Below, in pieces: positions 62,994 through 64,000 of a DNA stretch of 64,000 nucleotides. Position numbers and translations under genes: made by a program. The notes beneath the pieces are model-generated. The model did not search any database. It was not told the origin of the DNA and was given only the letters and a program-made list of their open reading frames with translations. Source of the stretch: JAXLYX01 sp046351215 (lineage in GTDB: Bacteria > Myxococcota_A > Polyangia > Polyangiales > Houyiibacteriaceae); assembly GCA_046351215.1 (NCBI GenBank), contig JAXLYX010000010.1, positions 1-64,000 on the forward strand, read 5' to 3'. Positions within the stretch are counted from its first letter, which is position 1; every line of letters begins with the position of its first letter.

Positions 62994-64000
62994 TCAGGCC
63001 TCGCCGTGCTTCACGATGACATCGACGCCGAACGACGCCAAGATCTGGCCGGGGCGGATGCCGCCGATTTGTACGACGAGGTCGTCGTTCCGTAGCGTCA
63101 CCTCCTGCTCGCCGTGCCGTAGCGTCACGGAGTCCTCGGCGATCGCGAGCACCTCGCTCGGCAAGAGCCCCTTCACACGGCCGTCGGCGATCGCGCGATC
63201 GATCGCCGCGCGGTTGTCGGCTCGGCACCGATCGAAGCTTCCGCGACGGTAGCTGATGGTCACGGATGCGCAGTCGCCGTTCTCCGCGAGCGAGAGCGCG
63301 CTCTCGACCGCGCTGTTGCCACCGCCGACGACGAGGACGTGCTTGCCGCGGAACACCTCGGGCTCGAGGAGGCGATAGTGGACCTTGCCGAGCTCCTCGC
63401 CCGGGACGCCGAGCTTCTGCGGAGCGCCTCGACGACCGAGCGCGAGGAGCACGTTGGCCGCGGGGAAGCTCTGCCCGGAGGCCGTGCGCACCCGGTAGCT
63501 CGCCTCGTCCGGCCCCGGATCGATCGCCTCGACGAGGACGCCCGTCTCCACCTCGAGCTTCGTCTCCTCGCGGATCCGATCCCAGAGCTCGACGAGCTCC
63601 TCCTTGCGCATCGTGCGCTTCTTGACCTGCCCGTAGATCGGGATCCCCAGGGAGCCGGTCATCACCACCTTGGCGCGCGGATAGTGGCGGATCGTGCCTC
63701 CGTAGGCCTCGCGGTCGACGAGCTTCACGCGCAACCCGGCCTCCATCAACGCGAGGGTCGCCGAGATGCCGGAGGGGCCGGCGCCGACGACGACCGCGTC
63801 GAGGACCTCGCCCGCGCCCCGGCGGCTCCCGGCCACGACGCCCTCGGCCGCGAGTCGGCCCTGCTTGATCGCGTTGGCGATGAGACCCATCCCCGAGAGC
63901 TCGCCGATCACGTAGATGCCCGGGCGCGTCGTCTGGTAGCTCGGATCGACCTTCGGGAGCTCGACCCCTCGCTTCGCGTTCCCGAAGACGAGCTCGATCG
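62994..64000 (-). CDS. Tandem flavoprotein / NAD(P)-disulphide-type oxidoreductase (N-terminus off window)
   Basis: The reading frame is open through the right edge; 334 C-terminal residues are present. The first 40 visible residues (QTTRPGIYVIGELSGMGLIANAIKQGRLAAEGV) have the pattern that ends an FAD/NAD(P) reductase module. Then a new Rossmann start appears, AVVVGAGPSGISATLALMEAG, with a second nucleotide-binding motif HVLVVGGGNSAVESAL. So two reductase modules seem to be fused. No redox-active CxxC is seen in the visible half. Together with the octahaem lipoprotein gene immediately downstream it probably feeds electrons into an envelope chain. Substrate unknown. Confidence 0.88.
   Translation of the reverse strand, partial: IELVFGNAKRGVELPKVDPSYQTTRPGIYVIGELSGMGLIANAIKQGRLAAEGVVAGSRRGAGEVLDAVVVGAGPSGISATLALMEAGLRVKLVDREAYGGTIRHYPRAKVVMTGSLGIPIYGQVKKRTMRKEELVELWDRIREETKLEVETGVLVEAIDPGPDEASYRVRTASGQSFPAANVLLALGRRGAPQKLGVPGEELGKVHYRLLEPEVFRGKHVLVVGGGNSAVESALSLAENGDCASVTISYRRGSFDRCRADNRAAIDRAIADGRVKGLLPSEVLAIAEDSVTLRHGEQEVTLRNDDLVVQIGGIRPGQILASFGVDVIVKHGEA

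Overview
The window is a high-GC bacterial chromosome segment. It looks like a myxobacterium of the Polyangiales/Sandaracinus kind (Myxococcota). The reasons are the strong G/C third-position bias, the many large cysteine-rich lipoproteins with MopE-like metal-binding motifs, CxxCH haem motifs in outer lipoproteins, FG-GAP/ASPIC repeats, a mosaic receiver-TPR protein and several second-messenger proteins. The taxonomic call is inference from gene content; no rRNA or tRNA was found. Coding density is high, no gap between genes exceeds 300 bases, and I see no insertion sequence, prophage or CRISPR array.

Layout. 1-8.4 kb: a partial haem-bearing lipoprotein, a small membrane protein, GAPDH and DnaK (convergent, sharing a terminator), a TrkA/RCK potassium channel and a polysaccharide flippase. 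8.4-19 kb: surface and redox proteins (a di-haem peroxidase fused to FG-GAP and ASPIC domains, a VWA-like lipoprotein, a 1025-residue Cys-rich lipoprotein), with moaC and a CBS protein. 19-29.3 kb, all minus: two small proteins, TatC, TatB, a chemoreceptor without a sensor domain, a TPR lipoprotein, an SCP2 protein, an unrecognised 609-residue protein with an HELAH motif, and a Ski2-like helicase. 29.4-34.8 kb: the receiver-TPR mosaic, uridine kinase and a LuxR-type regulator.

34.9-48.1 kb is a seven-gene plus-strand run: a stand-alone cyclic-nucleotide-binding protein, an HSP90-type (GHKL) ATPase, a 1868-residue protein starting on the ATPase stop codon, a GH1 glycosidase, a UbiA-family prenyltransferase, an OLD-family ATPase/TOPRIM nuclease and a GGDEF protein. 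The giant protein begins with a GHKL fold in the same residue register as the ATPase but lacking every nucleotide-binding motif, so an active/pseudo-ATPase pair is likely. This is my best candidate for an undescribed system.

48.1-58.2 kb holds two divergent clusters of the circularly permuted ATP-grasp / alpha-E / transglutaminase / DUF2126 type (a predicted peptide-ligating and cleaving system). One is fused and one split, and they face each other across an AT-richer 224-bp region with TTTCG repeats on an 11-bp period. A host-attachment-like protein follows. 58.4-64 kb, all minus: a Cys-rich lipoprotein, a secreted protein with a duplicated domain, an octahaem c-type lipoprotein and the C-terminal part of a tandem flavoprotein, together suggesting an envelope electron-transfer module.
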